64,000 nucleotides of DNA from Agathobacter rectalis ATCC 33656 (GTDB taxonomy: Bacteria; Bacillota; Clostridia; Lachnospirales; Lachnospiraceae): NCBI RefSeq assembly GCF_000020605.1, contig NC_012781.1:434001-498000 (forward strand), given 5' to 3'. Position 1 is the first letter of the stretch. Each line of letters opens with the position of its first letter. Position numbers and translations under genes: made by a program. A model generated the notes under the pieces. It was not told where the DNA came from, made no database searches, and saw only the letters and a program-made list of their open reading frames with translations. This document shows, one piece after another, positions 8,732 to 18,422 of this stretch.

Positions 8732-9772
8732 ATGAGAAGCAGAATAAGAAATACCATGATGATACTGTGTTTTGCACTGATATTGTCATTTGTCTCGTGC
8801 AGCAACACAAGAGTTGACGAGAAAAAACAGATATATATAGGTGTGACCTGTTATGACCAGAAGGATACATTTATCGGGGAGCTGATAGAAACTTTCAAAA
8901 AGGAGTGCGCAAGTCTTGATACAGACAAATACGATATCAGCATGACAATCATGGATGCTGCAGGCTCACAGCGTGCACAGGATGATCAGGTGCAGGAGAT
9001 GATAGAGGACGGCTGCAATGTGCTGTGTATTAATCTGGCAGACAGAACAGATTTGTCGCATATTATAAATGCTGCAATGGAGAAGGACATCCCGATTATT
9101 TTCTTTAACAGGGAGCCGGTTGATGAGGATTTAAATCGCTGGGATAAGCTGTACTATGTCGGGGCCAAGGCAAAGCAGTCAGGTCAGATGCAGGGGGAAC
9201 TCATCGCCGATTATATAAAGAATAATCCGGGTGTGGATAAAAACGGTGATGGCAGGATACAGTACGTCATCCTGGAGGGAGAGATGGGACATCAGGATGC
9301 CATCGTCAGGACAGAGAGTGTGACAGAGAGCATGAAGAATAACGGTCTTCAGATAGAAAAGCTGAGCTGTCAGATAGCAAACTGGAATCGTGCTCAGGCG
9401 CAGAACCGTATGACACAGCTTATAGGTCAGTATAAAAACAGCATAGAGCTGGTTATTGCAAACAACGATGCAATGGCACTCGGAGCGATAGACGCATACG
9501 AAAAGCTTGGTGTGACGGAGTCGAATGTACCTGCATTTTTTGGAGTGGACGGCACAGACGATGGGCTTGAAGCAGTGCAGCAGTCGAAGCTTGCGGCAAC
9601 AGTCTACAATGACAAGGAGGGACAGGCAATGGCTATGGCTCAGCTTGCTTATCTGGCAGCCACCGGGGGCAGCATGAAAAACATAAAGTTTGAGGATAAA
9701 AAGTATGTTTATCTGCCGTATGAGAAGGTGACCCCTGACAATGTAAATGAATTTGTGAAGGATGAACAGTGA
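8732..9772 (+). CDS. Galactose/glucose-binding lipoprotein (MglB-like) of the sensor operon
   Basis: 346 residues with a lipoprotein signal (LILSFVSC, Cys about residue 24). It is a two-lobe Peripla_BP_4 protein: IYIGVTCYDQKDTFIGELIETF at the N-lobe start and VIANNDAMALGAIDAYEKLG in the C-lobe. Residues near 168-176 (DKNGDGRIQ) with a downstream Glu form the calcium-binding loop that marks MglB galactose/glucose-binding proteins. This is the best evidence in the operon that the signal is galactose or glucose. Preceded by the membrane-anchored sensor by 14 bases with GGGG before the ATG. Its stop is only 2 bases from the convergent araC-type gene. Confidence 0.85.
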   Translation: MRSRIRNTMMILCFALILSFVSCSNTRVDEKKQIYIGVTCYDQKDTFIGELIETFKKECASLDTDKYDISMTIMDAAGSQRAQDDQVQEMIEDGCNVLCINLADRTDLSHIINAAMEKDIPIIFFNREPVDEDLNRWDKLYYVGAKAKQSGQMQGELIADYIKNNPGVDKNGDGRIQYVILEGEMGHQDAIVRTESVTESMKNNGLQIEKLSCQIANWNRAQAQNRMTQLIGQYKNSIELVIANNDAMALGAIDAYEKLGVTESNVPAFFGVDGTDDGLEAVQQSKLAATVYNDKEGQAMAMAQLAYLAATGGSMKNIKFEDKKYVYLPYEKVTPDNVNEFVKDEQ

Positions 9773-9774
9773 GC

Positions 9775-10617
9775 TTATTTATGCTCGTTCCTCCACTCCC
9801 TCGGAGCCACTCCGTAGATATTTTTAAAGGCGCGTGAGAAATGAAGCTGATTTTCGTATCCAACGGCAGAACCAACATCTGCGATGGATAAGGAGGTCAG
9901 CTTTAAAAGCTCTGTGGCCTTTATCATACGATAATTCATGAGAAATTCCTGAGGTGAATGTCCAACGGAATTTTTGAAAATTTTGCCCAGATAGCTTCGG
10001 TTTATGCCGCAGACTCCGGCAATATCTTCGATTGAGATATCATTCTGAAAATTCTGCTCGATATAATTCATTGCTTCTTTTATATAAAAATCACTCATTT
10101 TCCCACCCGGAACGAGTTTTGATGATTTGGCTGACTGCATCAGATAATCCAGAAAAAGGTACATATGCCCAATCAGGTGATACGGTGATTCTGAGGGGTG
10201 CCTTGTGATGTAGAGCATTTCCTCAACAAGTTTTTCGCGGATATCCTTTGAGTGTGTGTGATATACAGGATTATTTTTGGTAAGCTCTGTTGTGGTGAGA
10301 GCCTCCTTGACGCGCAGACCGTCAAACTCAATCCATATGTATTCCCAGGGAAGCTTGTCATCTGCGATATAGGTATTTATCTGGCCGGGAAAAATCAGAA
10401 AGCCCTGCCCGCTTTTTATGTTGTAGGTTTGTGTAATGCCCTTTGCATTATCGGCCATCAGAGTGCCGGTGCCGGACAGTACATAGTGGAATAGATAGTG
10501 GTTTCTTGTGGCAGGACCAAATGAGTGTCCCGGTTCGCACTGCTCGTGGCCGAACTGGTACATACACAAATCTATGAAATTTACATTTGGAAAAATATTG
10601 AAGGAAAGCTTGTCCAT
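9775..10617 (-). CDS. AraC-family transcriptional regulator of the raffinose operon
   Basis: 280 residues from an ATG at 10617 that has AAGGAG 8 bases upstream (a GTG at 10626 is also in frame). The N-terminal cupin-like sensor half contains GHSFGPATRNHYLFHYVLSGTG and GQGFLIFPGQINTY, typical of sugar-responsive MsmR/RafR-like regulators. The C-terminal half has two helix-turn-helix motifs (IEDIAGVCGINRSYLGKIFKNSVGHSP and IADVGSAVGYENQLHFSRAFK). It is divergent from the raffinose transporter, the usual arrangement for its activator. Confidence 0.88.
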   Translation of the reverse strand: MDKLSFNIFPNVNFIDLCMYQFGHEQCEPGHSFGPATRNHYLFHYVLSGTGTLMADNAKGITQTYNIKSGQGFLIFPGQINTYIADDKLPWEYIWIEFDGLRVKEALTTTELTKNNPVYHTHSKDIREKLVEEMLYITRHPSESPYHLIGHMYLFLDYLMQSAKSSKLVPGGKMSDFYIKEAMNYIEQNFQNDISIEDIAGVCGINRSYLGKIFKNSVGHSPQEFLMNYRMIKATELLKLTSLSIADVGSAVGYENQLHFSRAFKNIYGVAPREWRNEHK

Positions 10618-10805
10618 GTTAGTCACTCCTTATTGATTAATACTATAAATATATCCTTATGCGACATTATATGCAATTATAACATATTTTATAGCATATT
10701 GATATAAAAAAGCAAAAATAAGGGTATTTATTGTATGCATAATGGTATGTTATAATCAGTTAATCAGGAAAAAGAGCAAATAAAACAGAAAAGGAGTGAA
10801 AAAAT
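10618..10805. promoter_or_regulatory. Divergent regulator/raffinose operon promoter region
   Basis: AT-rich gap between the AraC regulator and the binding-protein gene. A good extended -10 (TATGTTATAAT, hexamer at 10751-10756) lies about 50 bases before the binding-protein ATG; the -35 is weak (TTTATT near 10727), as expected for an activator-dependent promoter. Two CATATT copies 12 bases apart (10683 and 10695) may be part of the AraC-type site. Ribosome site AAAGGAG lies just before the ATG. Confidence 0.45.
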
Positions 10806-12107
10806 ATGGCAAAAAGAAAGATTTGTCAGGCTATGGCGGTTGTGCTGGCACTCGGAATGTGCACGACAGGACTGACCGGATGTGGAAATGAAAAGCGGGC
10901 GGACGGAAAAACTGAGATTGAGGTGGTTTCTTATAAGCCGGAGGCTGTTAAGGCTTTCGAGAAGATTGAGAAGCAATTTAATGAGACTCACGATGATATT
11001 CATCTGACTATCTCATCTCCGAATGAGGCTATGACTATTTTAAAGACACGCTTCATCCGTGAGGATTATCCGGATATCATTGCAATAGGTGGAGATATCA
11101 ATTATTCAAATTTCCTGGATGCAGATTTGTTTGAGGATATCTCAGATCTGGATGCAGTGGACAATGTAAAAGAGGCATATCTGGATATGGACAAGGAGCT
11201 TGAGTTCATTCCAAAGGATGGCACCTATGCACTTCCTTACGCCGCAAATGCAGCAGGAGTACTTTACAACAAGGATATGTTTGCGGAGAATGGCTGGAAG
11301 GTGCCTACAACCTGGAGTGAGTTTACAGCACTGTGCGATGAGATAAAGGAAAGCGGAACACTTCCTTTGTATCTGGGCTTTAAGGATACATGGACCTGTC
11401 TGGCACCGTGGAATGCTCTTGCAGTAGGTCTTTGTGATTCAGACACCTGTAATCAGGTAAATATGGGAAATACGACATTTGAGGAGGCATATTCTCCGGT
11501 TGCCGACAAGATACGTACATTGCTTGATTATGCAGAGGACAATCCATATGCTTACAGTTACAATGACGCATGTACAGCCTTTGCCAGAGGTGAATCTGCC
11601 ATGTACACGATAGGAAGCTATGCTATTCCTCAGATTAAGTCAGTTAATCCTGATATGAATATCGGTTCATTTACTTTCCCGGCAAATGATAATGAGGCTG
11701 ACAATGTGTTAAATTCAGGAATAGATTTACAGCTTTCAGTTATGAAGGCCTGCAAAAATAAGGAAGCAGCATACGAGGTGCTTGAATATCTGTACAGCGA
11801 TGAGACAATTCAGACATATCTGGATGACCAGGGCGGAATTGCCTGCAAGGAGGGAGATTTCGCAATACCTGATACACTGGAGGATATGCAGGAGTATATA
11901 AAGGACAACCGTATGTCGGATTATCAGGATCACCATTATCCAAGTGAGATGAGCGTGGACGCCATGATTCAGACATATCTGCTTGACACAGGTGACAATG
12001 CAAAAGAGAAGTTCTTAAAGAAATTTGATTCAGACTGGGAGCGTTACAACAGAGATCTGATTCGTGAAGTACAGGATTACCAGAAGGAACAGGAGGATGC
12101 AAAATGA
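10806..12107 (+). CDS. CUT1 sugar ABC transporter substrate-binding lipoprotein (MsmE/RafE type)
   Basis: 433 residues. Lipoprotein signal peptide with lipobox LTGC (Cys about residue 26), then a SBP_bac_1 fold (TEIEVVSYKPEAVKAFEKIEKQFNETHDDI at the start; YALPYAANAAGVLYNKDMFAENGWKVPTTWSEF in the middle). It captures oligosaccharides for the two permeases that follow. The adjoining AgaSK and sucrose phosphorylase genes point to raffinose-family sugars (raffinose, stachyose, perhaps melibiose). Stop overlaps the next gene by 4 bases (ATGA), so the operon is tightly coupled. Confidence 0.9.
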   Translation: MAKRKICQAMAVVLALGMCTTGLTGCGNEKRADGKTEIEVVSYKPEAVKAFEKIEKQFNETHDDIHLTISSPNEAMTILKTRFIREDYPDIIAIGGDINYSNFLDADLFEDISDLDAVDNVKEAYLDMDKELEFIPKDGTYALPYAANAAGVLYNKDMFAENGWKVPTTWSEFTALCDEIKESGTLPLYLGFKDTWTCLAPWNALAVGLCDSDTCNQVNMGNTTFEEAYSPVADKIRTLLDYAEDNPYAYSYNDACTAFARGESAMYTIGSYAIPQIKSVNPDMNIGSFTFPANDNEADNVLNSGIDLQLSVMKACKNKEAAYEVLEYLYSDETIQTYLDDQGGIACKEGDFAIPDTLEDMQEYIKDNRMSDYQDHHYPSEMSVDAMIQTYLLDTGDNAKEKFLKKFDSDWERYNRDLIREVQDYQKEQEDAK

Positions 12108-12979
12108 AAAAGAAAATGTCAAATAGGGACAAGACATTCTGGGCAGTTGTGATACCTGTTGTGGTTTTATTTTTCGCATTTAACACGCTGCCGATGATAA
12201 AGGGTGTGATTTACAGCTTTACAAACTACAAGGGCTATGGCTCATATGATTATGTCGGACTTAGAAACTATACAGACCTGTTTACCGACGCCAGAGTCGG
12301 AAAGAGCTATCTGTTTACTTTTAAATATGCGATTGCAGGAACCGTACTTGTAAATGTATTAAGCCTTGTAATGGCAGTTGCGTTAAACAGCAATATCCGC
12401 GGCAAGAGTGCATTAAGAGGTGTTTATTTCGTACCGAATATCCTTGGCGGACTGGTTATTGGTTACATTTTCAGCTTTATTTTTACATATATTCTGCCGG
12501 TAGTAGGAAATACCTTCAACATCGGTTTCTTACAAAACAGTATTCTGGCGAGTGAAAAATATGCATGGATTGGCGTGCTGATTGTCGGGGTATGGCAGGC
12601 GGTTGCCATGAATACAATCATTTATATATCCGGACTGCAGACAGTGCCTGAGGATGTTTACGAAGCCAGCATGCTCGACGGAGCAGGCAAATGGAAACAG
12701 TTCTGGAAGGTTACGTTTCCACTCGTTATGCCGTTTGTTACAATCAATCTGGTGCTCAGCACAAAGAACTTCCTCATGGTATTTGACCAGATTATGTCAT
12801 TGACAAAGGGCGGCCCGGCACAGAGCACTGAGTCAATCTCATACCTGATTTACAGAAATGGTATGGATGGAGGACAGTTTGGATTCCAGAGTGCAAACGC
12901 AGTAATTTTCTTTGTTGTAATTGTGGCTATTTCACTATTCCAGATGGGCGTTATGAATAAGAAGGAGGAGCAGTTATAA
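12104..12979 (+). CDS. CUT1 sugar ABC transporter permease (MsmF type)
   Basis: 291 residues, six predicted membrane helices, first of the permease pair. The EAA-loop sequence is visible as YEASMLDGAGKWKQFWKVTFPLVMP, which docks a shared MsmK/UgpC-type ATPase. No such ATPase is encoded in the operon, so it must be supplied from elsewhere in the genome, as is common in Lachnospiraceae and streptococci. Overlaps the binding-protein stop by 4 bases and ends exactly where the next permease starts. Confidence 0.92.
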   Translation: MKKKMSNRDKTFWAVVIPVVVLFFAFNTLPMIKGVIYSFTNYKGYGSYDYVGLRNYTDLFTDARVGKSYLFTFKYAIAGTVLVNVLSLVMAVALNSNIRGKSALRGVYFVPNILGGLVIGYIFSFIFTYILPVVGNTFNIGFLQNSILASEKYAWIGVLIVGVWQAVAMNTIIYISGLQTVPEDVYEASMLDGAGKWKQFWKVTFPLVMPFVTINLVLSTKNFLMVFDQIMSLTKGGPAQSTESISYLIYRNGMDGGQFGFQSANAVIFFVVIVAISLFQMGVMNKKEEQL

Positions 12980-13815
12980 TGAAAAAACAAAAATCAAACT
13001 GGGTACTTACCATCGTTTTAATATTGGGAACCTTAACCGTATTTTTCCCACTGTATATGGCTGTTATCATTGCCTTCAAGAAACCGAGTGAGATGACAAA
13101 TGATGTCGCAGGAGCTCTTTCATTCCCTTCAAAGTGGAGCTTTTCAAACTTCACAGAGGCTATGAAGGTGACTGATTTCTGGCATTCTCTCGGAAACAGC
13201 TTACTTATCACTATTGTGACCATTGTTCTCGCAATCCTTATCCATTCGATTGCAGGATATGTTATCGGACGAGGCATGGCAAGGAAAAAGAGCTTCCGTT
13301 TCATATATCTTTACATTGTAAGCGGTATGTTTGTGCCATTCTCAATTCTCATGATGCCTCTTGTAAAGCAGACTGCGCAGATGGGACTTGGAAACAGGGC
13401 AGGAGTTATTATTTTATATCTTGTATTTTACATGCCAATGAATGTATTATTATATAGTGGATACTTGAAAAATATCCCTATGGCACTTGAGGAGGCTGCA
13501 GACATCGATGGCGCAAGCACATGGACAACATACTGGAGAGTTGTATTTCCTATGATGAAGCCTATGCATGCGACAGTAGCCATCCTGACAGCACTCGGTA
13601 CCTGGAATGATGTCATGACACCGCTTGTCATCATGTCAGGAACAGGACAGAATACACTGCCGCTGGCACAGCTGAATTTCCAGACACAGTTTGGAACCAA
13701 CTACAATCTGGCATTTGCATCATATATTCTGGCTTTGATACCGATACTTATATTCTATATAATCTGCCAAAAGCAGATATTAAACGGTGTTGCAAACGGT
13801 GCAATCAAGGGATAA
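12979..13815 (+). CDS. CUT1 sugar ABC transporter permease (MsmG type)
   Basis: 278 residues, six predicted helices. Second permease of the raffinose transporter, with EAA loop EEAADIDGASTWTTYWRVVFPMMKP and the C-terminal ending QKQILNGVANGAIKG typical of MalG/MsmG proteins. GGAGGAG lies within the end of the preceding gene and the ATG overlaps its stop by one base. Confidence 0.92.
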   Translation: MKKQKSNWVLTIVLILGTLTVFFPLYMAVIIAFKKPSEMTNDVAGALSFPSKWSFSNFTEAMKVTDFWHSLGNSLLITIVTIVLAILIHSIAGYVIGRGMARKKSFRFIYLYIVSGMFVPFSILMMPLVKQTAQMGLGNRAGVIILYLVFYMPMNVLLYSGYLKNIPMALEEAADIDGASTWTTYWRVVFPMMKPMHATVAILTALGTWNDVMTPLVIMSGTGQNTLPLAQLNFQTQFGTNYNLAFASYILALIPILIFYIICQKQILNGVANGAIKG

Positions 13816-13854
13816 TTTTTAAACACTATTTTAACAATGATATGGAGTGATTTT

Positions 13855-16695
13855 ATGGCAATTATATTTAATCCAAACAAGAAAATTTTTACTTTACAGA
13901 CAGCTCACACCACATATCAGATGCAGGTGGACAGACTGGGCTATCTGCTGCATCTGTACTACGGAGCAAAAAGCACATGTGATATGGACTATGTGCTGAC
14001 ATATGCTGACAGAGGCTTTTCAGGCAATCCTTACGCAGCAGGCATGAACCGTACATATTCGCTTGATACGCTGCCACAGGAGTATCCGACACTTGGCACA
14101 GGCGATTTCAGAAATATTGCGCTTGATATCAAAAACGAACAGGGCACTGAGAGTGTTGAGCTTCTTTATAAGAGTTATGAAATCAGAGACGGAAAATACG
14201 CTCTAAAGGGACTTCCGGCAGTGTGGGCATCTGATGATGAAGCGCAGACTCTTGAAATAGTTCTTGGCGATGATATCGCAGGCGTTGAGGTGCATCTGCT
14301 TTATGGCGTGCTCGAGGCTTGTGATGTCATCACAAGAAGTGTGCTCATTAAAAATACAGGCAGTGGGAATATTACAATTGAAAAGGCTCATGCTGCCTGC
14401 CTGGATATGGTTTACGGAGATTATGATGTGATCAGATTCTACGGTAAGCATGCCATGGAGCGCAATCTTGAGCGCACACACTTAGGACACGGCACACTTT
14501 CATTCGGAAGCCGCAGAGGAACCTCAAGCCACCAGTACAATCCGGCGGTTATTCTCGCACAGCGCGATACTACAGAAAATGCAGGAGACTGCTATGGTAT
14601 GCTTTTTGTATACAGTGGCAACTTCTCATGTGAGGCAGAGAAGGACCAGATTAACCAGACACGCCTTTTAATGGGGCTTTCCGATGAGCTGTTTTCATAT
14701 CCGCTTGCGGCAGGAGAGACCTTTACAGTGCCTGAGGTGATTATGTCATACTCGGCAGACGGTTTCTCACAGCTTTCCCATCAGTACCACACCTGCATCA
14801 GTGAGCATGTGTGCAGGAGCAGATTTGCACATGAGGTAAGACCGGTGCTCATCAATAGCTGGGAGGCTGCTTACTTTGACTTTACCGGTGATACGATAGT
14901 AGATCTTGCAAAGGAGGCCGCATCACTGGGCATAGATATGGTGGTCATGGATGACGGCTGGTTTGGAAAGAGAGATGATGATAATTCATCACTCGGAGAC
15001 TGGTTTGTGAATGAGAAAAAGCTTGGCGGAACACTTTCTGAGCTCATCGACAGAGTGCATGCACAGGGAGTGAAATTTGGAATATGGATTGAGCCTGAGA
15101 TGGTGAATGAGGACAGTAATCTGTACAGAGAGCATCCTGACTGGGCTATCCAGATTCCGGGAAAGCTTCCTGTACGCTCAAGAAACCAGCTTATTTTAGA
15201 CTTTTCGAGAAAAGAAGTCAGGGACAATATTTTCAATCAGATCTGCGCAGTGTTTGACCAGGGAAAAATCGACTACGTGAAGTGGGATATGAACAGAAGC
15301 ATGGCTGATGTGTATGCAGGAAATCTTGCATACGACTATGTGCTTGGAGTGTATGATTTTATGGAGCGTCTGGTGACAAGATATCCGGATATACTTCTTG
15401 AGGGCTGCAGCGGTGGAGGTGGACGATTTGATGCAGGCATGCTCTACTACAGTCCACAGATATGGTGCAGTGACAATACAGATGCCATAAACCGTACAAG
15501 AATACAGTATGGCACATCGTTCTTCTATCCGGTATCATCCATGGGAGCGCATGTATCGGCAGTGCCAAATCATCAGACAGGCAGAGTGACAAGCCTTAAA
15601 ACAAGAGGCATCACAGCCATGGCAGGAACCTTTGGCTATGAGCTGAATCCGGCCCTTCTGTCGGATGAGGAAAAGGAAGAAATCAGAGAGCAGATAAAGA
15701 CCTTTAAGAAGTATGAGATGCTTATAAATGAGGGCACCTACTGGCGTCTTACAAGCCCATTTGAGGATGAGGTGGCTGCTTGGATGTCTGTCTCAAGGAC
15801 AAAGGACAGGGCGCTTGTGAGCGTGGTTCGTCTGTATGCAGAGGCAAATGCGGCAGCATGCTATGTGAAGCTTAAAGGCTTGGAGTCTGATGCAGTATAT
15901 ATTGAGGAAAATACCGGCAGGCAGTACACAGGTGCAGCACTGATGAATGCAGGAATACCGCTTCCGTTTGCCGTAAAGGAGTATGAGGCATATCAGTTTT
16001 CATTTATCAGGCTTGATGAGGCAAAGAAGCTGTATGATGAGATAAAGAAGGTGTGCGGCAATCTAAAATTAAATGAGGCTGACACTGCAGATAGTGCTTC
16101 TGATAACCGTATTGTAATAAGCATCTACGGCGGCTCAGGCTCAGGAAAGACAACGATTGCAGCAGCCCTGCAGCAGTATTTTCTTAACGATAATACAGCC
16201 TGCTATGTGCTGACCGGGGACAATTATCCACACCGTATCCCGATGAGAAACGACGAGGAACGCCTTAATGTGTATAACGAGTCCGGCGAGGATGGCTTAC
16301 GTGGATATCTTGGAACACCTAAGGAGATTGACTTTGACAGGATTAACAAGGAGCTTTCAGAGTTTAAGGCAGGAAAAGATATAATTGAGATAAAGCATAT
16401 GGGCCGCGAGGACGGTGATATCTCATATGACGAGACTGATTTCACAGGAATTAAAGTGCTCATCCTGGAGTGGACCCATGGAGGAAGCGAATACCTTAAG
16501 GGTGTTGATATACCTGTATTTTTGGAGAGCTCGCCTGAGGAGACAAAGGCACGCCGCATTAAGAGAGGACGTGACGAAAACGCCGCAAGCCCTTTCATAT
16601 GCCGCGTGGTAGAATTGGAGCAGGAAAAGCTTGATTTGCAGGGAAAAAATGCGCGTATCGTAGTTGGAAAGGATGGCAAAGTCTATGAACAATAA
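13855..16695 (+). CDS. agaSK: Bifunctional alpha-galactosidase/sucrose kinase (AgaSK type)
   Basis: 946 residues. Residues 1-730 are a GH36 alpha-galactosidase: N-terminal beta-sandwich, then the barrel with nucleophile D478 (YVKWDMNRSM) and acid/base D540 (WCSDNTDAINR). Residues about 755-946 are a P-loop kinase domain with Walker A GGSGSGKTT (near 759) and a uridine-kinase-like layout. This fusion is known from Ruminococcus gnavus AgaSK, which removes galactose from raffinose or melibiose and phosphorylates the released sucrose at C6 of glucose or fructose. ATG at 13855 chosen because GGAG lies 9 bases before it; an upstream ATG at 13837 lacks a ribosome site. No signal peptide, so the enzyme is cytoplasmic, consistent with the upstream importer. 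Confidence 0.9.
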   Translation: MAIIFNPNKKIFTLQTAHTTYQMQVDRLGYLLHLYYGAKSTCDMDYVLTYADRGFSGNPYAAGMNRTYSLDTLPQEYPTLGTGDFRNIALDIKNEQGTESVELLYKSYEIRDGKYALKGLPAVWASDDEAQTLEIVLGDDIAGVEVHLLYGVLEACDVITRSVLIKNTGSGNITIEKAHAACLDMVYGDYDVIRFYGKHAMERNLERTHLGHGTLSFGSRRGTSSHQYNPAVILAQRDTTENAGDCYGMLFVYSGNFSCEAEKDQINQTRLLMGLSDELFSYPLAAGETFTVPEVIMSYSADGFSQLSHQYHTCISEHVCRSRFAHEVRPVLINSWEAAYFDFTGDTIVDLAKEAASLGIDMVVMDDGWFGKRDDDNSSLGDWFVNEKKLGGTLSELIDRVHAQGVKFGIWIEPEMVNEDSNLYREHPDWAIQIPGKLPVRSRNQLILDFSRKEVRDNIFNQICAVFDQGKIDYVKWDMNRSMADVYAGNLAYDYVLGVYDFMERLVTRYPDILLEGCSGGGGRFDAGMLYYSPQIWCSDNTDAINRTRIQYGTSFFYPVSSMGAHVSAVPNHQTGRVTSLKTRGITAMAGTFGYELNPALLSDEEKEEIREQIKTFKKYEMLINEGTYWRLTSPFEDEVAAWMSVSRTKDRALVSVVRLYAEANAAACYVKLKGLESDAVYIEENTGRQYTGAALMNAGIPLPFAVKEYEAYQFSFIRLDEAKKLYDEIKKVCGNLKLNEADTADSASDNRIVISIYGGSGSGKTTIAAALQQYFLNDNTACYVLTGDNYPHRIPMRNDEERLNVYNESGEDGLRGYLGTPKEIDFDRINKELSEFKAGKDIIEIKHMGREDGDISYDETDFTGIKVLILEWTHGGSEYLKGVDIPVFLESSPEETKARRIKRGRDENAASPFICRVVELEQEKLDLQGKNARIVVGKDGKVYEQ

Positions 16696-18160
16696 ACCTA
16701 TGCTTAATGCATATCCTGACAGTCTGGGCGGTAAGCTTTCCGATATCGCAGCGCTGCTCAAAAAGAAGGAAATGCAGGACACATTTTCATCATTTTATAT
16801 TCTGCCAAGCCTGTATCATTCGGATTTGGACCGCGGATTTTCGGTCGTGGACTACAATCTGAATGAGGAGCTTGCGACAATAGAGGATTTATCGCAATTG
16901 AAGGAGCTGGGGATTGACTTAAAGCTTGACTTTATTTTAAATCATGCTTCGGCACAGTCACCACAGTTCAAGGATCTTGTGGAAAAGGGCGATGAGTCGG
17001 AGTACCGCGACTTTTTCATAGACTGGAACAAATTCTGGGAAGGTCATGGAGTCATGACGGACGAGGGCTACATACAGCCTGATGAGTCATGCTTAAAGCA
17101 GATGTTTTTCAGAAAGCCGGGGCTTCCGATTCTCATGGTGGAGTTTCCGGATGGACGAAGGGTGCCATACTGGAACACATTTTACCAGGAGGTGCATGGC
17201 AGAGATTATCTGGGGCAGATGGATTTAAATATAAAGTCCGAAAAGGTGTGGGATTTCTATCGAGAAACACTTAAAAAAATAGCATCTTACGGTGCGGCTA
17301 TTGTGCGGCTTGATGCATTTGCCTATGCGCCTAAAGCACCGGGGAAAAAGAATTTCCTGAATGACCCTGAGACCTGGGAATTTCTACAGCAGATCCATGA
17401 GCTTGCAGCTCCGCTTGGGCTGACTCTGCTGCCTGAAATACATGCGGCATATGAGGAGAAAATATACAAAACCCTTGCAGATAAGGGCTATGCCACATAT
17501 GATTTCTTTTTACCGGGACTGGTAATTGATGCGATTGAGAACAGGAGAGCAGATTACCTTGCAAAATGGGCGCGTGAGGTTGTGGAAGATAAAATCTCAA
17601 CAGTCAATATGCTTGGCTGCCATGACGGCATACCTCTTCTGGATTTAAAGGGTCTGCTTCCGGAGGACGATATTCGCTCGCTTATAGATTTGATTGTATC
17701 TCGTGGCGGCATGGTCAAAAATCTTCATGGACAGAAGAATATATATTATCAGGTCAATGCCACATATTACAGTGCGCTTGGTGAGTCTGACAGCAAAATG
17801 CTTCTGGCCCGTGCTATTCAGATGTTCATGCCGGGCAAGCCGCAGGTATGGTATCTGGATCTCTTTGCAGGCAAAAATGACCATGAGGCAGTAAGACGCG
17901 CAGGAGAATCAGGACACAAGGAAATCAACAGGACAAACCTCAGTGCCTCCGATATTGAGGAGGCGCTAAAAAAGGATGTTGTTGCAAAGCAGCTTGAGCT
18001 GCTTCGCATGAGAAACACCCATAAGGCGTTTGAGAAGGGAGCTGTCATCACAGTAGCAGGAGAAGGGCCAAAGCTTTCAATCCGCTATGATAACGGTGAA
18101 GCATATGCGCTTCTAACGGTGGATTTTGAAGCCGGAGCGTATGAGATAGAGCTGAGCTGA
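16685..18160 (+). CDS. Sucrose phosphorylase or sucrose-6-phosphate phosphorylase (GH13_18)
   Basis: 491 residues, normal size for the subfamily. Catalytic triad is visible: nucleophile D210 (VRLDAFAYAPK), acid/base E251 (LPEIHAAYE) and stabiliser D314 (GCHDGIP). The enzyme splits sucrose (or its phosphate) with inorganic phosphate to glucose-1-phosphate and fructose or fructose-6-phosphate. Because the gene overlaps agaSK by 11 bases and AgaSK makes sucrose-6-phosphate, the phosphorylated form is the more likely substrate, as reported for the enzyme next to AgaSK in R. gnavus. Substrate choice cannot be read from sequence by eye. The ORF has further upstream in-frame starts inside agaSK, but the ATG at 16685 starts the homologous part. 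Confidence 0.88.
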   Translation: MNNKPMLNAYPDSLGGKLSDIAALLKKKEMQDTFSSFYILPSLYHSDLDRGFSVVDYNLNEELATIEDLSQLKELGIDLKLDFILNHASAQSPQFKDLVEKGDESEYRDFFIDWNKFWEGHGVMTDEGYIQPDESCLKQMFFRKPGLPILMVEFPDGRRVPYWNTFYQEVHGRDYLGQMDLNIKSEKVWDFYRETLKKIASYGAAIVRLDAFAYAPKAPGKKNFLNDPETWEFLQQIHELAAPLGLTLLPEIHAAYEEKIYKTLADKGYATYDFFLPGLVIDAIENRRADYLAKWAREVVEDKISTVNMLGCHDGIPLLDLKGLLPEDDIRSLIDLIVSRGGMVKNLHGQKNIYYQVNATYYSALGESDSKMLLARAIQMFMPGKPQVWYLDLFAGKNDHEAVRRAGESGHKEINRTNLSASDIEEALKKDVVAKQLELLRMRNTHKAFEKGAVITVAGEGPKLSIRYDNGEAYALLTVDFEAGAYEIELS

Positions 18161-18218
18161 TTTGTGTATTACTTATATGAAGCAGTTAGAATATATTTAT
18201 CATAAAAGATGCGATATC

Positions 18219-18251
18219 AAAAAGGAACCGGATTTTCCGGTTCCTTTTTTG
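18219..18251 (+). terminator. Terminator of the raffinose operon
   Basis: AAAAAGGAACCGG and CCGGTTCCTTTTTT form a long perfect stem with a TTTT-type loop and a run of six T. It lies 60 bases after the phosphorylase stop. Confidence 0.9.
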
Positions 18252-18422
18252 CTGCGTAGAATTATTAACATTCCAGTATTTATCAGCTGTTAAGTATGTG
18301 TAAACGATTTCATGAATTAGCTTTGAAAACCTGTACTTCTGGTGTTTATATTGCACTCAAGCAAACGAGCTACAGCCGTTGCTGGAAGAAGCAAAAGAAG
18401 TGGATGGCTCATAGAGGATAAT
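18252..18422. other. Intergenic stretch between operon end and AAA ATPase gene
   Basis: About 170 bases between two terminators. A short open stretch around 18355-18410 could encode ELQPLLEEAKEVDG but has no start codon, ribosome site or recognisable family, so it may be a worn gene remnant. Nothing else recognisable. Confidence 0.3.

Noticed and set aside
18281-18420. Small gene between the two terminators
   Set aside because: No start codon with ribosome site and frames are short; at best a worn remnant.
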